Shown piece by piece: positions 35,248 through 44,508 of a stretch of 48,280 nucleotides of DNA; position 1 is the stretch's first letter, and every line of letters starts with the position of its first letter. The stretch lies in NCBI GenBank assembly GCA_031180825.1, contig JAPSLM010000019.1:1-48280 (forward strand). Reading direction: 5' to 3'. Source of the DNA: Paenibacillus sp. (lineage in GTDB: Bacteria > Bacillota > Bacilli > Paenibacillales > NBRC-103111). The notes beneath the pieces were generated by a model that saw nothing but the letters and a program-made list of their open reading frames with translations, was not told the origin of the DNA and did not search any database. The position numbers were made by a program, and so were the translations under genes.

Positions 35248-36603
35248 ATGAGCAATCCATTTGCATCTAACGCATCCGAATCTGCGTCCCGCACACGCTC
35301 CGCGGCCCTTTATACGGAGGCGCTCGAACATATCGTCGGCGGAGTCAACAGCCCTTCCCGCTCCTTCAAGGCCGTGGGCGGCGGAGCGCCCGTGTTCATG
35401 AAACGGGGACAAGGAGCGTATTTCTGGGACGAGGACGGCAACCGCTACATCGACTATTTGGCCGCTTACGGTCCGATCATTGTCGGCCACGCGCATCCTC
35501 ATGTGACATCCGCCATTGTCCGTGCGGCGGAGAACGGAACCTTGTACGGTACGCCGACCGAACTCGAAATCCGCTTTGCCCGCATGCTGAAAGAAGCGAT
35601 TCCGTCGCTCGATAAGGTCCGCTTCGTCAACTCCGGCACCGAAGCCGTCATGACGACGATCCGGGTAGCCCGCGCCTATACCGGCCGGAACAAAATCATC
35701 AAGTTTGCCGGCTGCTACCACGGCCATTCGGATCTCGTGCTCGTCGCCGCAGGCTCCGGTCCGTCCACCCTCGGCATACCGGACAGCGCCGGTATTCCAG
35801 TCAGCATTGCGCACGAGGTTATCACCGTGCCGTTCAACGACCTCGCCGCATTGGACGCTGCGCTGGAGCACTGGGGGAGCGATGTGGCGGCCGTTATGGT
35901 CGAGCCCATTGTCGGCAACTTCGGCATGGTCATGCCGAAGCCCGGCTTCCTCGAAGGACTGTGCTCCGCCGCCCGCCGGAACGGCTCTCTTGTGATCTAC
36001 GACGAGGTAATCACTGCGTTCCGCTTCCATTACGGGGCTGCCTCCACCTTCGCCGGGCTGCCGGAGGGCACCGATTATGCAGCCATCGAGCCCGATCTTA
36101 CGGCCCTTGGGAAAATTATCGGCGGCGGACTGCCGATCGGCGCGTACGGCGGGCGAGCTGAGATCATGGCGCAGGTGGCGCCGCTCGGACCGGCCTACCA
36201 AGCCGGGACCATGGCCGGGAACCCGGCATCGATTTCCGCCGGGATCGCTTGCTTGGAGGCGCTGCAAGAGCCCGGCTCCTACGAGCGGCTGGACCGGCTA
36301 GGCGCCATGCTGGAAACGGGCCTTGCCGAAGGGGCCCGCAAGCACGGCATCGCCCTGACCGTGAACCGTATCCGCGGCGCGCTGTCGACACACTTTTGCG
36401 ACCATCCGGTTACCAATTACGACGAGGCTCAAACTACGGATGGTGAACAATTTGCAGCCTTTTTCCGCTACATGCTCGAGGAAGGAATTTGTCTGGCCCC
36501 GTCCAAATATGAAGCATGGTTCTTGACCACGGCCCATACGGACGAAGACGTTGCCCATACGATTGAAGCGGCGAATCGTGCATTTGCCCGCATGAACGTT
36601 TGA
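35248..36603 (+). CDS. hemL: Glutamate-1-semialdehyde 2,1-aminomutase
   Basis: PLP enzyme converting glutamate-1-semialdehyde to 5-aminolevulinate for heme synthesis. The 451-residue protein shows [16 protein letters not shown] (31-46), the substrate loop [51 protein letters not shown] and the Schiff-base Lys (about residue 289) in [16 protein letters not shown]. It stands alone, not in a hemAXCDBL cluster, so it may be the second paralogue (GsaB-like) known in Bacillota. A strong terminator follows. Confidence 0.93.
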   Translation: MSNPFASNASESASRTRSAALYTEALEHIVGGVNSPSRSFKAVGGGAPVFMKRGQGAYFWDEDGNRYIDYLAAYGPIIVGHAHPHVTSAIVRAAENGTLYGTPTELEIRFARMLKEAIPSLDKVRFVNSGTEAVMTTIRVARAYTGRNKIIKFAGCYHGHSDLVLVAAGSGPSTLGIPDSAGIPVSIAHEVITVPFNDLAALDAALEHWGSDVAAVMVEPIVGNFGMVMPKPGFLEGLCSAARRNGSLVIYDEVITAFRFHYGAASTFAGLPEGTDYAAIEPDLTALGKIIGGGLPIGAYGGRAEIMAQVAPLGPAYQAGTMAGNPASISAGIACLEALQEPGSYERLDRLGAMLETGLAEGARKHGIALTVNRIRGALSTHFCDHPVTNYDEAQTTDGEQFAAFFRYMLEEGICLAPSKYEAWFLTTAHTDEDVAHTIEAANRAFARMNV

Positions 36604-36640
36604 CCCGGATCGGCAATAAATTCCATTTATCACCCAAATC

Positions 36641-36683
36641 ACGAACTATTATCGGTCAACGTTAATAGTTCGTTCGTTTTTTA
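36641..36683 (+). terminator. Terminator of hemL
   Basis: Perfect stem ACGAACTATTA ... TAATAGTTCGT followed by TCGTTTTTTAT. Confidence 0.9.
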
Positions 36684-37076
36684 TAAACCCGCACCATTCC
36701 GCTCCGAAATTGCCTTTATTCACCAGTTATGCAGAATAGACAGCGCTTACAATCAACTTTTCCCTTCAATGTTCTATTGTCTCACATGAAATTTCGTGAT
36801 ATTCTATAAATACTTTAAAACCAAGTAAATTCGGCTAAATGTAAGGTTTTTGCCATGTTAACTATGAAGCTGTGCGTTTGGATGGTTGGGGCGTTGTCCC
36901 TTTTATCACCCGCTTCCGCACAGCTTCTGCTGAATCGAGAAACCGAAAATCAAGTCAATTATGCAGAATAAATGTATTTTTATTCATTGCAATAATTTGT
37001 TGACTCTTTCCGCTTTCTTGCTTCACATGAACAAAGCCTTCTTTTCAGGACGAACCCGCACTAATTCTAATGGGAG
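36684..37076 (+). other. Long leader upstream of the glutamate synthase gene
   Basis: About 390 bp with no gene. It contains a promoter candidate TTGTCT-17-TATTCT (36777-36805), a 12-bp direct repeat TTATGCAGAATA at 36727-36738 and 36959-36970, and a long hairpin whose outer stem is GAAGCTGTGCG (36866-36876) with CGCACAGCTTC (36917-36927). The hairpin has no T-run. TTGACT (about 37000) could begin a second, weaker promoter. I do not recognise a known riboswitch or a GlnR/TnrA site. Confidence 0.6.
36777..36805 (+). promoter_or_regulatory. Candidate promoter of gltB
   Basis: TTGTCT (36777-36782), 17-bp spacer, TATTCT (36800-36805), in an AT-rich stretch about 270 bp upstream of the coding region. 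Confidence 0.5.
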
Positions 37077-40000
37077 GTGACGGTCAGCCTGCTGACCACG
37101 AGAATGAATCAAGTTATGCGCAATGAAGGCCGCTTTCAGAATTTATTGGCCACCGAACATGATAGCTGCGGAATCATCTGTATTATTGAAAAGGACGGAT
37201 TTCCGTCCCGCGACAACATTCAAAAAACGATTGACGCCCTCGTGAAAATGGAGCATCGCTCGGGTTTCATCAATGGGGAAGGCGACGGCTGCGGCATCTT
37301 GACCGACATTCCGCGCGCCCTGTGGGAGAAAAAGCTGACCGATGCCGGTCTCGACGGCAAGCTTGCTTATGACGAGCGCTTCTCCGTGGCGCACATTTTC
37401 GTGCCGCGCAAGCTGGACATCTCCGCTTCCGATATGCAAAAAGGCATCCGTGAGCTGTTCTCCCAATTTCAAGTAAGCATCCTCTTGGAGCAGGAAAATC
37501 AAGTGGACAGCAGCGTGCTCGGTTCGAACGGCCGTAACGACGAACCTACCTTCTGGCAAATCGCAGGTCTTTGCGACAAGCAGGAAGTGAAAGTCTCCGA
37601 CCATCTCTTTGAGCTTCATGTGGCGATCGAAGCCAAATACAACGTACACGTCGCCACCCTCAGCAACGTCACGGCCGCTTATAAAGTAATGGGCGCCGCC
37701 AGCATTTTGCCGAAATACTTCAATGACACCCGCGACCCGCTGTTCGCAGCGCAGGTTACTATCGGACACAACCGATACTCCACCAACACTCAATCCAGCT
37801 TTTTCCGCGTGCAGCCGTTCTCGCTGCTTGGCCATAACGGCGAGATCAATACGGTAAAAAAGATGCGGATCGAAGCCGACATGGTCGGCGTGCCCCTCGT
37901 CGACGGCGGCAGCGACTCCCAGGACATGAACCGAACCATTGAAACGTTCATCCACCGTTTCGGCCTCAGTTTGTTCGAAGCGATGGAAGTCGTTTTCCCT
38001 CCGATTCTCAATGAAATGAAGCTGTTCCGCCCGGAACTGCAGGACATGTATGTCTATTTCCGGCAAGCTTGGGGACATTACGCGCAAGGTCCGGCAGGAA
38101 TCGTTTCCCGCTACGGCAACGAGTGCATTTTCAGCGTCGACGCGCTTGGGTTGCGTCCGGTATGGATGGTGGAAAGCGAAACGTCCCTGTATTTCTCCTC
38201 GGAGCAAGGCGTTATTACGGTCGGCGAAATGGTCGCGGATCCGAAACCGATCGCACCGGGCGAAAAAATAGGCGTCGTCCTCACCCCTGGCGAGCATGTT
38301 CAGGTCATTCCTTATCATTTGGTGCAATCCACCGTGCTGGAGCGCGTGCAAAGCCGCCTTGGCCTGGAAGGCCAGCGCAAGCACTTGACTAATGAAATTC
38401 CTTTCGTCGAAGCGGCGCCATCCGCCGACCTCACGCCGACGGATGCGGTCTACAGCGCATTCGGATGGGACCGCGACGGGATCCAAATGATCGAAACGAC
38501 CGCGGAAACCGGAGCGGAGCCGATTCGCTCGCTCGGTCACGACAGCCCGCATGCCGCATTGAACTGGGAGCGACAGAACATCCCCGACTTTATTAAAGAA
38601 AGCGTCGCGGTTGTTACCAATCCGGCGATCGACCGCGACCGCGAGATGGAGCATTTCTCCACGCGCGTTGTCGTAGGACCTCGCCCGGCCGTGTACAGCC
38701 AGCCGGATGAACGGCTGCGTGTAGAGCTGCTCTATCCCGTCGTACTTGAGGGCAGCAACGGTATCGACTCTTTGGCCGAATTGAAACAGCCGAGCTACGA
38801 GCAGCTCGTCGCCATGTTCGGCGCGCAAAACGGCGATGCCGTCGCCACGTTGTCGACGACGTTCGCCCGCGGCACTTCGCTGAAGGATGCCCTAGAGCAG
38901 CTTGCGGCAGACGCCGTGCAAGCCGTGCGCAAAGGCGCTATGCTGCTTGTGCTGGACGACAGCGAGGCGCATCGGAACGACCGGCTGTGGATGGACCCGC
39001 ATCTGGCCGTTTCCAAGGTCGATATCGCGCTTCGTGAAGTGAAGCTCGGTTACGGCGACAACCTGCGCCGCCAAACGACGCTTGTTCTGCGCAGCGCGGC
39101 GATCCGCAACCTGCACGATATGGCCGTGGCCTGCGGCTTGGGCGCAGATGTGCTGTCCCCTTACCTTTTGTTTGCTACGGCAGCGTCGAAGGACGGCGCA
39201 CCGGCAGCCCGCAAAGTGTTTACCGCTCTAATGAAAGGCTTGGAAAAAGTCATCTCTACGATCGGAACGCACGAGCTACGCGGTTACACCCGCTTCTTCT
39301 CGTCAATCGGCCTGAAGCCGGAGCTCGCCGACGTGCTGGATATTGTTAACTATTTGGGCAGCGATAAGGCCGGAACAGGCTTTACCGAGCTTGAAGCCGA
39401 TGCCGAAGCCCGTTACAACGACTTTGCCAATCCGAAAGCAAAGGCAGCCCGCAACTTCCGCTTCTTCCAACGGATGTGGAAAGCGCTCGGCGATGCAGCT
39501 TCCGGAACGGCCCCGTACGAAGACTATCGCGACAAGCTGCGCGAAGAAGAAAAGAAAAACGCCATTTCCATCCGTCACGTTGCGGATTTCAATTATGAGA
39601 AAGCGTACGCCGAAGGCTGCAAGCCGCTTGACCCAGCCCAAGTCGAGATCGGAATCGGCGGCCACGATCTGCCGATGCTCATCTCTTCGATGTCCTTCGG
39701 ATCCCAGAATGAGACGGCATTCCGCGCTTACGCCGAAGCCGGCGAGCGCCTGAATATGGTGACGATGAACGGCGAGGGCGGCGAGATCAAAGACATGCTC
39801 GGACGCTATAAGCGGACTCGCGGCGCCCAAGTCGCATCCGGCCGATTCGGCGTCAACGTCGAGCTGGCGAACGCCGTAGCCTTCTTGGAGATTAAAATCG
39901 GCCAGGGCGCGAAACCGGGCGAAGGCGGCCATCTTCCGGGCTCGAAAGTAACGGCAAAGATCGCTGCCGCTCGGAACGCGACGATCGGCTCCGACCTGAT

Positions 40001-41654
40001 TTCGCCGTCCAACAACCATGATATCTATTCGATCGAGGACTTGGCGCAAATCATTTCCGAGCTGAAGGAAGCGAGCGGACGCAAAGCGAAAATCATCGTT
40101 AAAGTTCCGGTCGTCCCCGGGATCGGCACGATTGCGGTCGGCGTTGCCAAAGCAGGCGCGGATGTGATCACGCTGTCCGGTTTTGACGGCGGTACGGGTG
40201 CAGCCCGGGTTCATTCCATTACGCACGTCGGTCTGCCGACCGAAATCGGTACGAAGCTGGCGCACCTCGCATTGATTGAAGCCGGATTGCGCCACAAAGT
40301 GGAGCTCTGGTCCGACGGCGGCATGAAATCCGGCGCCGACGTTGTGAAAATGGTCATGCTGGGCGCGAACCGTGTCGGCTTCGGCTCCATCGCGATGCAG
40401 TCCATCGGCTGTACGACATGCCGCGGCTGTCATTTGGATACGTGCCATGTCGGAATTGCGACGCAGATCGACTCTACGGAAGAAGCGGAAGAAAAAGGTC
40501 TTCGCCGCTTCGTGCCTCGCGTCTATGATACCGCCGTCGAATCGCTTGTTCGTTTGTTCGGCGGAATGGGCCGCGAAATACGGGACATCGTCGCTCAGCT
40601 CGGCTTTGCGAACCTGCAGGACCTTGTCGGCCGTTCCGACCTGCTGCAGCAAGTAAGCCATCTTGAGAAAATCGACCTGTCCGACCTGCTCCGACCTGCT
40701 CCGTTGTCCTTAACGGCGGCACAGGAAGCTTTGACGGAAGTCGCGGCGGCGGTATCTTCGGATATTCGCATCGCGGCAGGCGCAGAAGGTCAGCAATTTT
40801 TCCCGGATGCCGTATCGTTCGATGCGCCGGTAGAGCGCACTTGGTCGAAAGTCGATGCGGAATCCCGCATTCTTGGCAGCCGCTATGCGAGCCACCGTGT
40901 ACGGGACCGTTTCGACGGCAGCTACGAGGCGCTGCCTCCGGTAAGCATTACGATGACCGAAGGTTCCGTACCGGGCAACGGATTGGCTGCTTTCAATGCC
41001 CGCGGCGTAAACATCACGGTTCATGGCGGTGCGGAAGACGGAGTCGGCAAAATGTCGCTGGGCGGTAAAGTCGCCATCTTGAAAGCACCAAGCAAGCATA
41101 AGCAATTCATCAACGGCTCCGTCGGCAAGTCGTTCGGCTACGGCGCTCAAAAGGGCCTGTTCCTGATTCAAGGCAATGCCGATACCCGCGCCTGCATTCG
41201 GTTCTCCGGCGCCGATGTCGTCTTCGGCGGCGAGATTACGACCCCGATTCAAGACGAGCTCGGCGGCATCGCAGCCCGTGCGAACCTGAAAGGCTTCGCC
41301 TTTGAATACATGACCAACGGCCGCGCTGTCGTGCTCGGCGATCCGGGTCCTTGGATTTGCGCCGGGATGACGGGCGGCGTCATTTACCAACGGCTCGTGC
41401 CGGAGATGGGTCTGGATCAAGCCGCCATCGAACGCCGGGTAGCGAAAGGCGCCAAGGTCAAAATCGAACCGGTCGGCGTACAAAGCATGAAAGACTTGAA
41501 CGAGCTGCTGGGCGCTTACCATGAAGAGCTCGTGAAATCCGGACAACCGGAAGCCGCGGCGAAAGTGGAGCATTTGCTGAACAACCTGCAAACGAGCTTC
41601 GTCCGGATCGCGCCGGTCGGTCTGCAAGCCGATCAATCGGTAGCGACCGAATAA
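37077..41654 (+). CDS. gltB: Glutamate synthase, large (alpha) subunit
   Basis: Transfers the glutamine amide to 2-oxoglutarate, giving two glutamates. The 1525-residue protein has the class-II glutaminase domain with nucleophile Cys31 (EHDSCGIICI), a central domain, and the FMN domain (about 830-1200) with GEGGEIKDML, GQGAKPGEGGHLPGSKV, SPSNNHDIYSIEDLAQ and TLSGFDGGTGAARV. The 3Fe-4S cysteines follow in C-x5-C-x4-C spacing near 1112, 1118 and 1123 (IGCTTCRGCHLDTCHVG), then the beta-helical GXGXG domain. The start is doubtful: the GTG at 37077 lies inside the best ribosome site (GGGAGGTGA, 37072-37080). CTG at 37089/37092 or ATG at 37104 are alternatives, and all precede the cleaved propeptide. 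No gltD lies in the window. Confidence 0.95.
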   Translation: MTVSLLTTRMNQVMRNEGRFQNLLATEHDSCGIICIIEKDGFPSRDNIQKTIDALVKMEHRSGFINGEGDGCGILTDIPRALWEKKLTDAGLDGKLAYDERFSVAHIFVPRKLDISASDMQKGIRELFSQFQVSILLEQENQVDSSVLGSNGRNDEPTFWQIAGLCDKQEVKVSDHLFELHVAIEAKYNVHVATLSNVTAAYKVMGAASILPKYFNDTRDPLFAAQVTIGHNRYSTNTQSSFFRVQPFSLLGHNGEINTVKKMRIEADMVGVPLVDGGSDSQDMNRTIETFIHRFGLSLFEAMEVVFPPILNEMKLFRPELQDMYVYFRQAWGHYAQGPAGIVSRYGNECIFSVDALGLRPVWMVESETSLYFSSEQGVITVGEMVADPKPIAPGEKIGVVLTPGEHVQVIPYHLVQSTVLERVQSRLGLEGQRKHLTNEIPFVEAAPSADLTPTDAVYSAFGWDRDGIQMIETTAETGAEPIRSLGHDSPHAALNWERQNIPDFIKESVAVVTNPAIDRDREMEHFSTRVVVGPRPAVYSQPDERLRVELLYPVVLEGSNGIDSLAELKQPSYEQLVAMFGAQNGDAVATLSTTFARGTSLKDALEQLAADAVQAVRKGAMLLVLDDSEAHRNDRLWMDPHLAVSKVDIALREVKLGYGDNLRRQTTLVLRSAAIRNLHDMAVACGLGADVLSPYLLFATAASKDGAPAARKVFTALMKGLEKVISTIGTHELRGYTRFFSSIGLKPELADVLDIVNYLGSDKAGTGFTELEADAEARYNDFANPKAKAARNFRFFQRMWKALGDAASGTAPYEDYRDKLREEEKKNAISIRHVADFNYEKAYAEGCKPLDPAQVEIGIGGHDLPMLISSMSFGSQNETAFRAYAEAGERLNMVTMNGEGGEIKDMLGRYKRTRGAQVASGRFGVNVELANAVAFLEIKIGQGAKPGEGGHLPGSKVTAKIAAARNATIGSDLISPSNNHDIYSIEDLAQIISELKEASGRKAKIIVKVPVVPGIGTIAVGVAKAGADVITLSGFDGGTGAARVHSITHVGLPTEIGTKLAHLALIEAGLRHKVELWSDGGMKSGADVVKMVMLGANRVGFGSIAMQSIGCTTCRGCHLDTCHVGIATQIDSTEEAEEKGLRRFVPRVYDTAVESLVRLFGGMGREIRDIVAQLGFANLQDLVGRSDLLQQVSHLEKIDLSDLLRPAPLSLTAAQEALTEVAAAVSSDIRIAAGAEGQQFFPDAVSFDAPVERTWSKVDAESRILGSRYASHRVRDRFDGSYEALPPVSITMTEGSVPGNGLAAFNARGVNITVHGGAEDGVGKMSLGGKVAILKAPSKHKQFINGSVGKSFGYGAQKGLFLIQGNADTRACIRFSGADVVFGGEITTPIQDELGGIAARANLKGFAFEYMTNGRAVVLGDPGPWICAGMTGGVIYQRLVPEMGLDQAAIERRVAKGAKVKIEPVGVQSMKDLNELLGAYHEELVKSGQPEAAAKVEHLLNNLQTSFVRIAPVGLQADQSVATE

Positions 41655-41679
41655 TCGGCCGGTACAATAAACTAACCTA

Positions 41680-41717
41680 TCCCCTCCGAAGCTTCCGGTT
41701 TCGGGGGGATTTTTTAT
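41680..41717 (+). terminator. Terminator of gltB
   Basis: Stem TCCCCTCCGAA ... TTTCGGGGGGA (with wobble pairs) followed by TTTTTTAT. Confidence 0.85.
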
Positions 41718-41749
41718 ATGAATCTGCCAATAAGTCGCACTCTTAAAGG

Positions 41750-41791
41750 AAAAAAGCACAACCCGAACGAACGTTTGGATTGTGCTTTTTG
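41750..41791 (-). terminator. Terminator of the kduD-kdgK-kdgA operon
   Basis: Minus-strand stem AAAAGCACAA ... TTGTGCTTTT followed by TT, 20 bp after the kdgA stop. The arms are nearly symmetric and may act in both directions. Confidence 0.85.
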
Positions 41792-41812
41792 CGATTATGA
41801 ATTACTTATAGC

Positions 41813-42481
41813 TCAGCCTTTAGCTGTCCTGTATGCTTCGATATATTGCGCGGCTTTTTGGGCTACCAGGTTATAATTGCCCGTTTTAACGGCTTCCGTC
41901 GTCAAATCGGAACCGATGCCGACGGCCACCGCACCGGCCTTGATCCAATCGGCGAGATTGTCCAGGGATACGCCGCCGGTAGGCATCACGTTGGCTTGCG
42001 GAAGCGGCCCTTTGATTGCTTTGATCGTCGACGGCGAGTATAGATTGCCCGGGAACAGCTTCACGATGTCTACGCCGAGCTCCAGTGCCCGTTGAATCTC
42101 TTGAACCGTCATCACGCCCGGCATAACAGGCACTCTGTACCGGTTGCACAACATAACCGTATCCGGATTTAACGCAGGACCGACCACAAATTCCGCTCCG
42201 CTGAGAATACCTGCCCGTGCGGTTTCCGGATCTAAGACCGTCCCTACGCCGATGATGGCATACTTGGATGAATCCTGCGTGGAGCTGGAATATTTTTTGG
42301 CAAGCTTCTCGATAGCTTGCAATGCGAACGGTACGGTCATCGTCACTTCGATAACCTTGATGCCGCCGGCGATTGCCTGTTCAGCCATCTCGACGACTTC
42401 CTCCGGCGTTTCTCCGCGAAGAACCGCGACCACGCCTTCATTGGTCAGCTGCTGCAAAAGCTTGATTTTTTTCATGTTCAC
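41813..42481 (-). CDS. kdgA: 2-keto-3-deoxy-6-phosphogluconate (KDPG/KHG) aldolase
   Basis: Cleaves KDPG to pyruvate and glyceraldehyde-3-phosphate, the last step of hexuronate/pectin breakdown through KDG. The 222-residue protein has GVVAVLRG (16-23), Glu45 in IKVIEVTMTVPFALQAI, FVVGPALNP, VPVMPGVMTVQE, the Schiff-base Lys141 in GVDIVKLFPGN and MPTGGVSLDNLADWIKAGAV. It lies 57 bp after kdgK and is the last gene of the operon. Confidence 0.95.
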   Translation of the reverse strand: MNMKKIKLLQQLTNEGVVAVLRGETPEEVVEMAEQAIAGGIKVIEVTMTVPFALQAIEKLAKKYSSSTQDSSKYAIIGVGTVLDPETARAGILSGAEFVVGPALNPDTVMLCNRYRVPVMPGVMTVQEIQRALELGVDIVKLFPGNLYSPSTIKAIKGPLPQANVMPTGGVSLDNLADWIKAGAVAVGIGSDLTTEAVKTGNYNLVAQKAAQYIEAYRTAKG

Positions 42482-42538
42482 TCATCCGTTCCCTATATAA
42501 AGTTAGCGTGTATTCCTTCGTCGGATCCTATACCTTGG

Positions 42539-43522
42539 TTACCTCTCGACATGCTTTACGTTATTAAGAAACGCCTCCACTTGCTCCCAAGTGGGGATGC
42601 CTTCCCAGTCTCCCTCCATCTGCACCACCATGCAGCCGATCAGGTTACCGAGCCGAACCGCCTCTTCCAAACTGTAGCCCTTAAGCAGTCCAACGAAAAA
42701 GCCGGCGCAAAAACCGTCGCCTGCCCCTACCGTATCCACGACTTGTTCGGCTTTGAAATATGGCACCGAGCTTACCCGTCCTTGCTCGACGATATATGTA
42801 ACGTCTTCGCCGCCTTTGACGATCGATACGGCTTTGAGCTGGGCAAGCCGGGCTACAATTTCGTCGAAGCTGTCCGTTTGATACAGCAGCCTTAACTCGT
42901 CCAATCCCGGCAAAAAATAATCCGCTTCCCGAGCTAACTCCAGCAGCACCTCGCGGGCCTCTTCCAAAGACCATAGCTTCAGCCTCAAATTCGGGTCAAA
43001 GCATATCTTTACCCCATGCTTGCGTGCCAATTTCATCGCTTCTCTGACCGTTTCGCGGCAGGAATGGCTCAGAGCTGTCGTAATGCCCGTTACATGCAAA
43101 TATTTGGCCTGCTTAATATACTGCTCGTCCAAATGCTCCGGCTTCATCGTACTGGCTGCCGAGCCTTTGCGGTAATAATAAACCGACGTTTTCCCGGACA
43201 CCACCTCGCGAAGCATCAAGCCGGTCGGTGCTTCTGTTGTCAGTTCCACACGGGAGACATCCACGCCCTCGCCGCGGATTTTTTTCATGATCATGCGGCC
43301 TAGCGGGTCTTTCCCAAGGCGGCTGAACCACCCCGCCCTATGTCCCAAACGGGATACCCCGATCGCTACATTGCTTTCCGCTCCGCCGAACAGCCCTTGA
43401 AAGCTCGACGCATATTCGATTCCTTTGCTTCCTTCTGGCATCATCAACGCCATCGATTCCCCGAATGTAATGATTTCCGGCTGAAACATTTGCAGCTGCT
43501 CCGCTCGTCCGTTCTCCGCCAT
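42539..43522 (-). CDS. kdgK: 2-keto-3-deoxygluconate kinase
   Basis: PfkB-family sugar kinase that phosphorylates KDG to KDPG with ATP. The 327-residue protein has ITFGESMALMMP (about 18-29), GGAESNVAIGVSRLG, CFDPNLRLKLWS and the ATP/catalytic signature DTVGAGDGFCAGFF (about 264-277). Its ATG abuts the kduD stop directly. Neighbouring kduD and kdgA support KDG rather than fructose as substrate. Confidence 0.93.
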   Translation of the reverse strand: MAENGRAEQLQMFQPEIITFGESMALMMPEGSKGIEYASSFQGLFGGAESNVAIGVSRLGHRAGWFSRLGKDPLGRMIMKKIRGEGVDVSRVELTTEAPTGLMLREVVSGKTSVYYYRKGSAASTMKPEHLDEQYIKQAKYLHVTGITTALSHSCRETVREAMKLARKHGVKICFDPNLRLKLWSLEEAREVLLELAREADYFLPGLDELRLLYQTDSFDEIVARLAQLKAVSIVKGGEDVTYIVEQGRVSSVPYFKAEQVVDTVGAGDGFCAGFFVGLLKGYSLEEAVRLGNLIGCMVVQMEGDWEGIPTWEQVEAFLNNVKHVER

Positions 43523-44278
43523 TTATCTCGCCATCCATCCCCCGTCCACGCAAAGCACGTGGCCGCTCATGTAGTCCGAAGCCTTCGACGCGAGGAATAC
43601 GATCGGTCCTTGCATATCTTCCGAAGTTCCCCAACGTCCGGCCGGAATACGCACCAAGATTTGCGAGCTGCGCTCTTCATCCGCACGGAGGGCCGCCGTA
43701 TTGTCTGTAGCCATATACCCCGGAGCGATAGCGTTAACTTGAATTCCTTTACCTGCCCACTCGTTCGCAAGCGCTTTAGTTACCCCGGCAATCGCATGCT
43801 TGGAAGCGGTGTAGCCCGGCACATTGATTCCGCCTTGGAAGCTTAACATCGAGGCGATATTTATAATTTTACCCGACCCTTGTTTGATCATTTCGCGTCC
43901 CACAAGCTGCGACAGGAAAAAGACAGAGTTTAAGTTCAGATTCAGCACATCATGCCAGTCTTGGGCCGCATGATCGGCAGCCGGCGTACGCCGAATAATG
44001 CCGGCATTGTTAACCAAAATATCAATTTTCCCGAATACGGACAACGCCTCGTCAACCACGCTCTTCAATACGCTTTCATTCATCAGATCGGCAATGATGG
44101 TGTGTGCCTTGCGGCCCATCGCTTGGATTTGCTGCTCAACCTCACGCGAACGGTCATTGCTCGTTACGATGATGACGTCCGCGCCTGCTTTGGCCAAGCC
44201 TAAGGAGATGCCTCCGCCAAGACCAACGGCTCCCCCGGTTACTAAAGCCACTTTTCCGGTCAAATCAAACAAATTCAT
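43523..44278 (-). CDS. kduD: 2-dehydro-3-deoxy-D-gluconate 5-dehydrogenase
   Basis: Short-chain dehydrogenase that reduces 2,5-diketo-3-deoxygluconate to KDG in pectin/uronate catabolism. The ATG at 44278 (MNLFDLTGKVALVTGG) gives 251 residues, the family size; the longer reading runs into the leader. The cofactor loop is TGGAVGLGGGIS (14-24), NNAG lies at 90-93, and the catalytic triad is Ser143, Tyr156 and Lys160 (GYTASKHA). First gene of kduD-kdgK-kdgA. The isomerase gene kduI is not in the window. A palindromic AAACGTTT core (44294-44301) just upstream could be a LacI-family operator. Confidence 0.92.
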   Translation of the reverse strand: MNLFDLTGKVALVTGGAVGLGGGISLGLAKAGADVIIVTSNDRSREVEQQIQAMGRKAHTIIADLMNESVLKSVVDEALSVFGKIDILVNNAGIIRRTPAADHAAQDWHDVLNLNLNSVFFLSQLVGREMIKQGSGKIINIASMLSFQGGINVPGYTASKHAIAGVTKALANEWAGKGIQVNAIAPGYMATDNTAALRADEERSSQILVRIPAGRWGTSEDMQGPIVFLASKASDYMSGHVLCVDGGWMAR

Positions 44279-44290
44279 CTCTACACCCCA

Positions 44291-44304
44291 TTTAAACGTT
44301 TTAA
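44291..44304. promoter_or_regulatory. Possible LacI-family operator ahead of kduD
   Basis: TTTAAACGTTTTAA has the central CG and AAACGTTT symmetry common to LacI/GalR-type operators and lies 13 bp upstream of kduD. KdgR of Bacillus belongs to that family, but the match is to the general class only. Confidence 0.3.
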
Positions 44305-44445
44305 GCGTATCCGAGCTTACGTTCTTTTCGGATTGCTCATCCCTTTTATTATAAGTCATACGGCAGTAAACCGCTATAGCTGAGTCCAAAATGTAACCGG
44401 AACGCTAAATTTTGCAGACAGGAATAGTTTTTTTGATTTGACCAA

Positions 44446-44482
44446 AAAAGAACAGCCCTTATATCGGAAGAGCTGTTCTTCT
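44446..44482 (-). terminator. Terminator of the GreA-family gene
   Basis: Minus-strand stem AGAACAGC ... GCTGTTCT followed by TTTTTT, about 27 bp after the stop. Confidence 0.85.
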
Positions 44483-44508
44483 GTAAATTGATATTTTCCG
44501 GGATTATT

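Noticed and set aside
37143..38828. 561-codon minus-strand ORF
   Set aside because: It lies antisense within gltB and lacks its own ribosome site or recognisable motifs.
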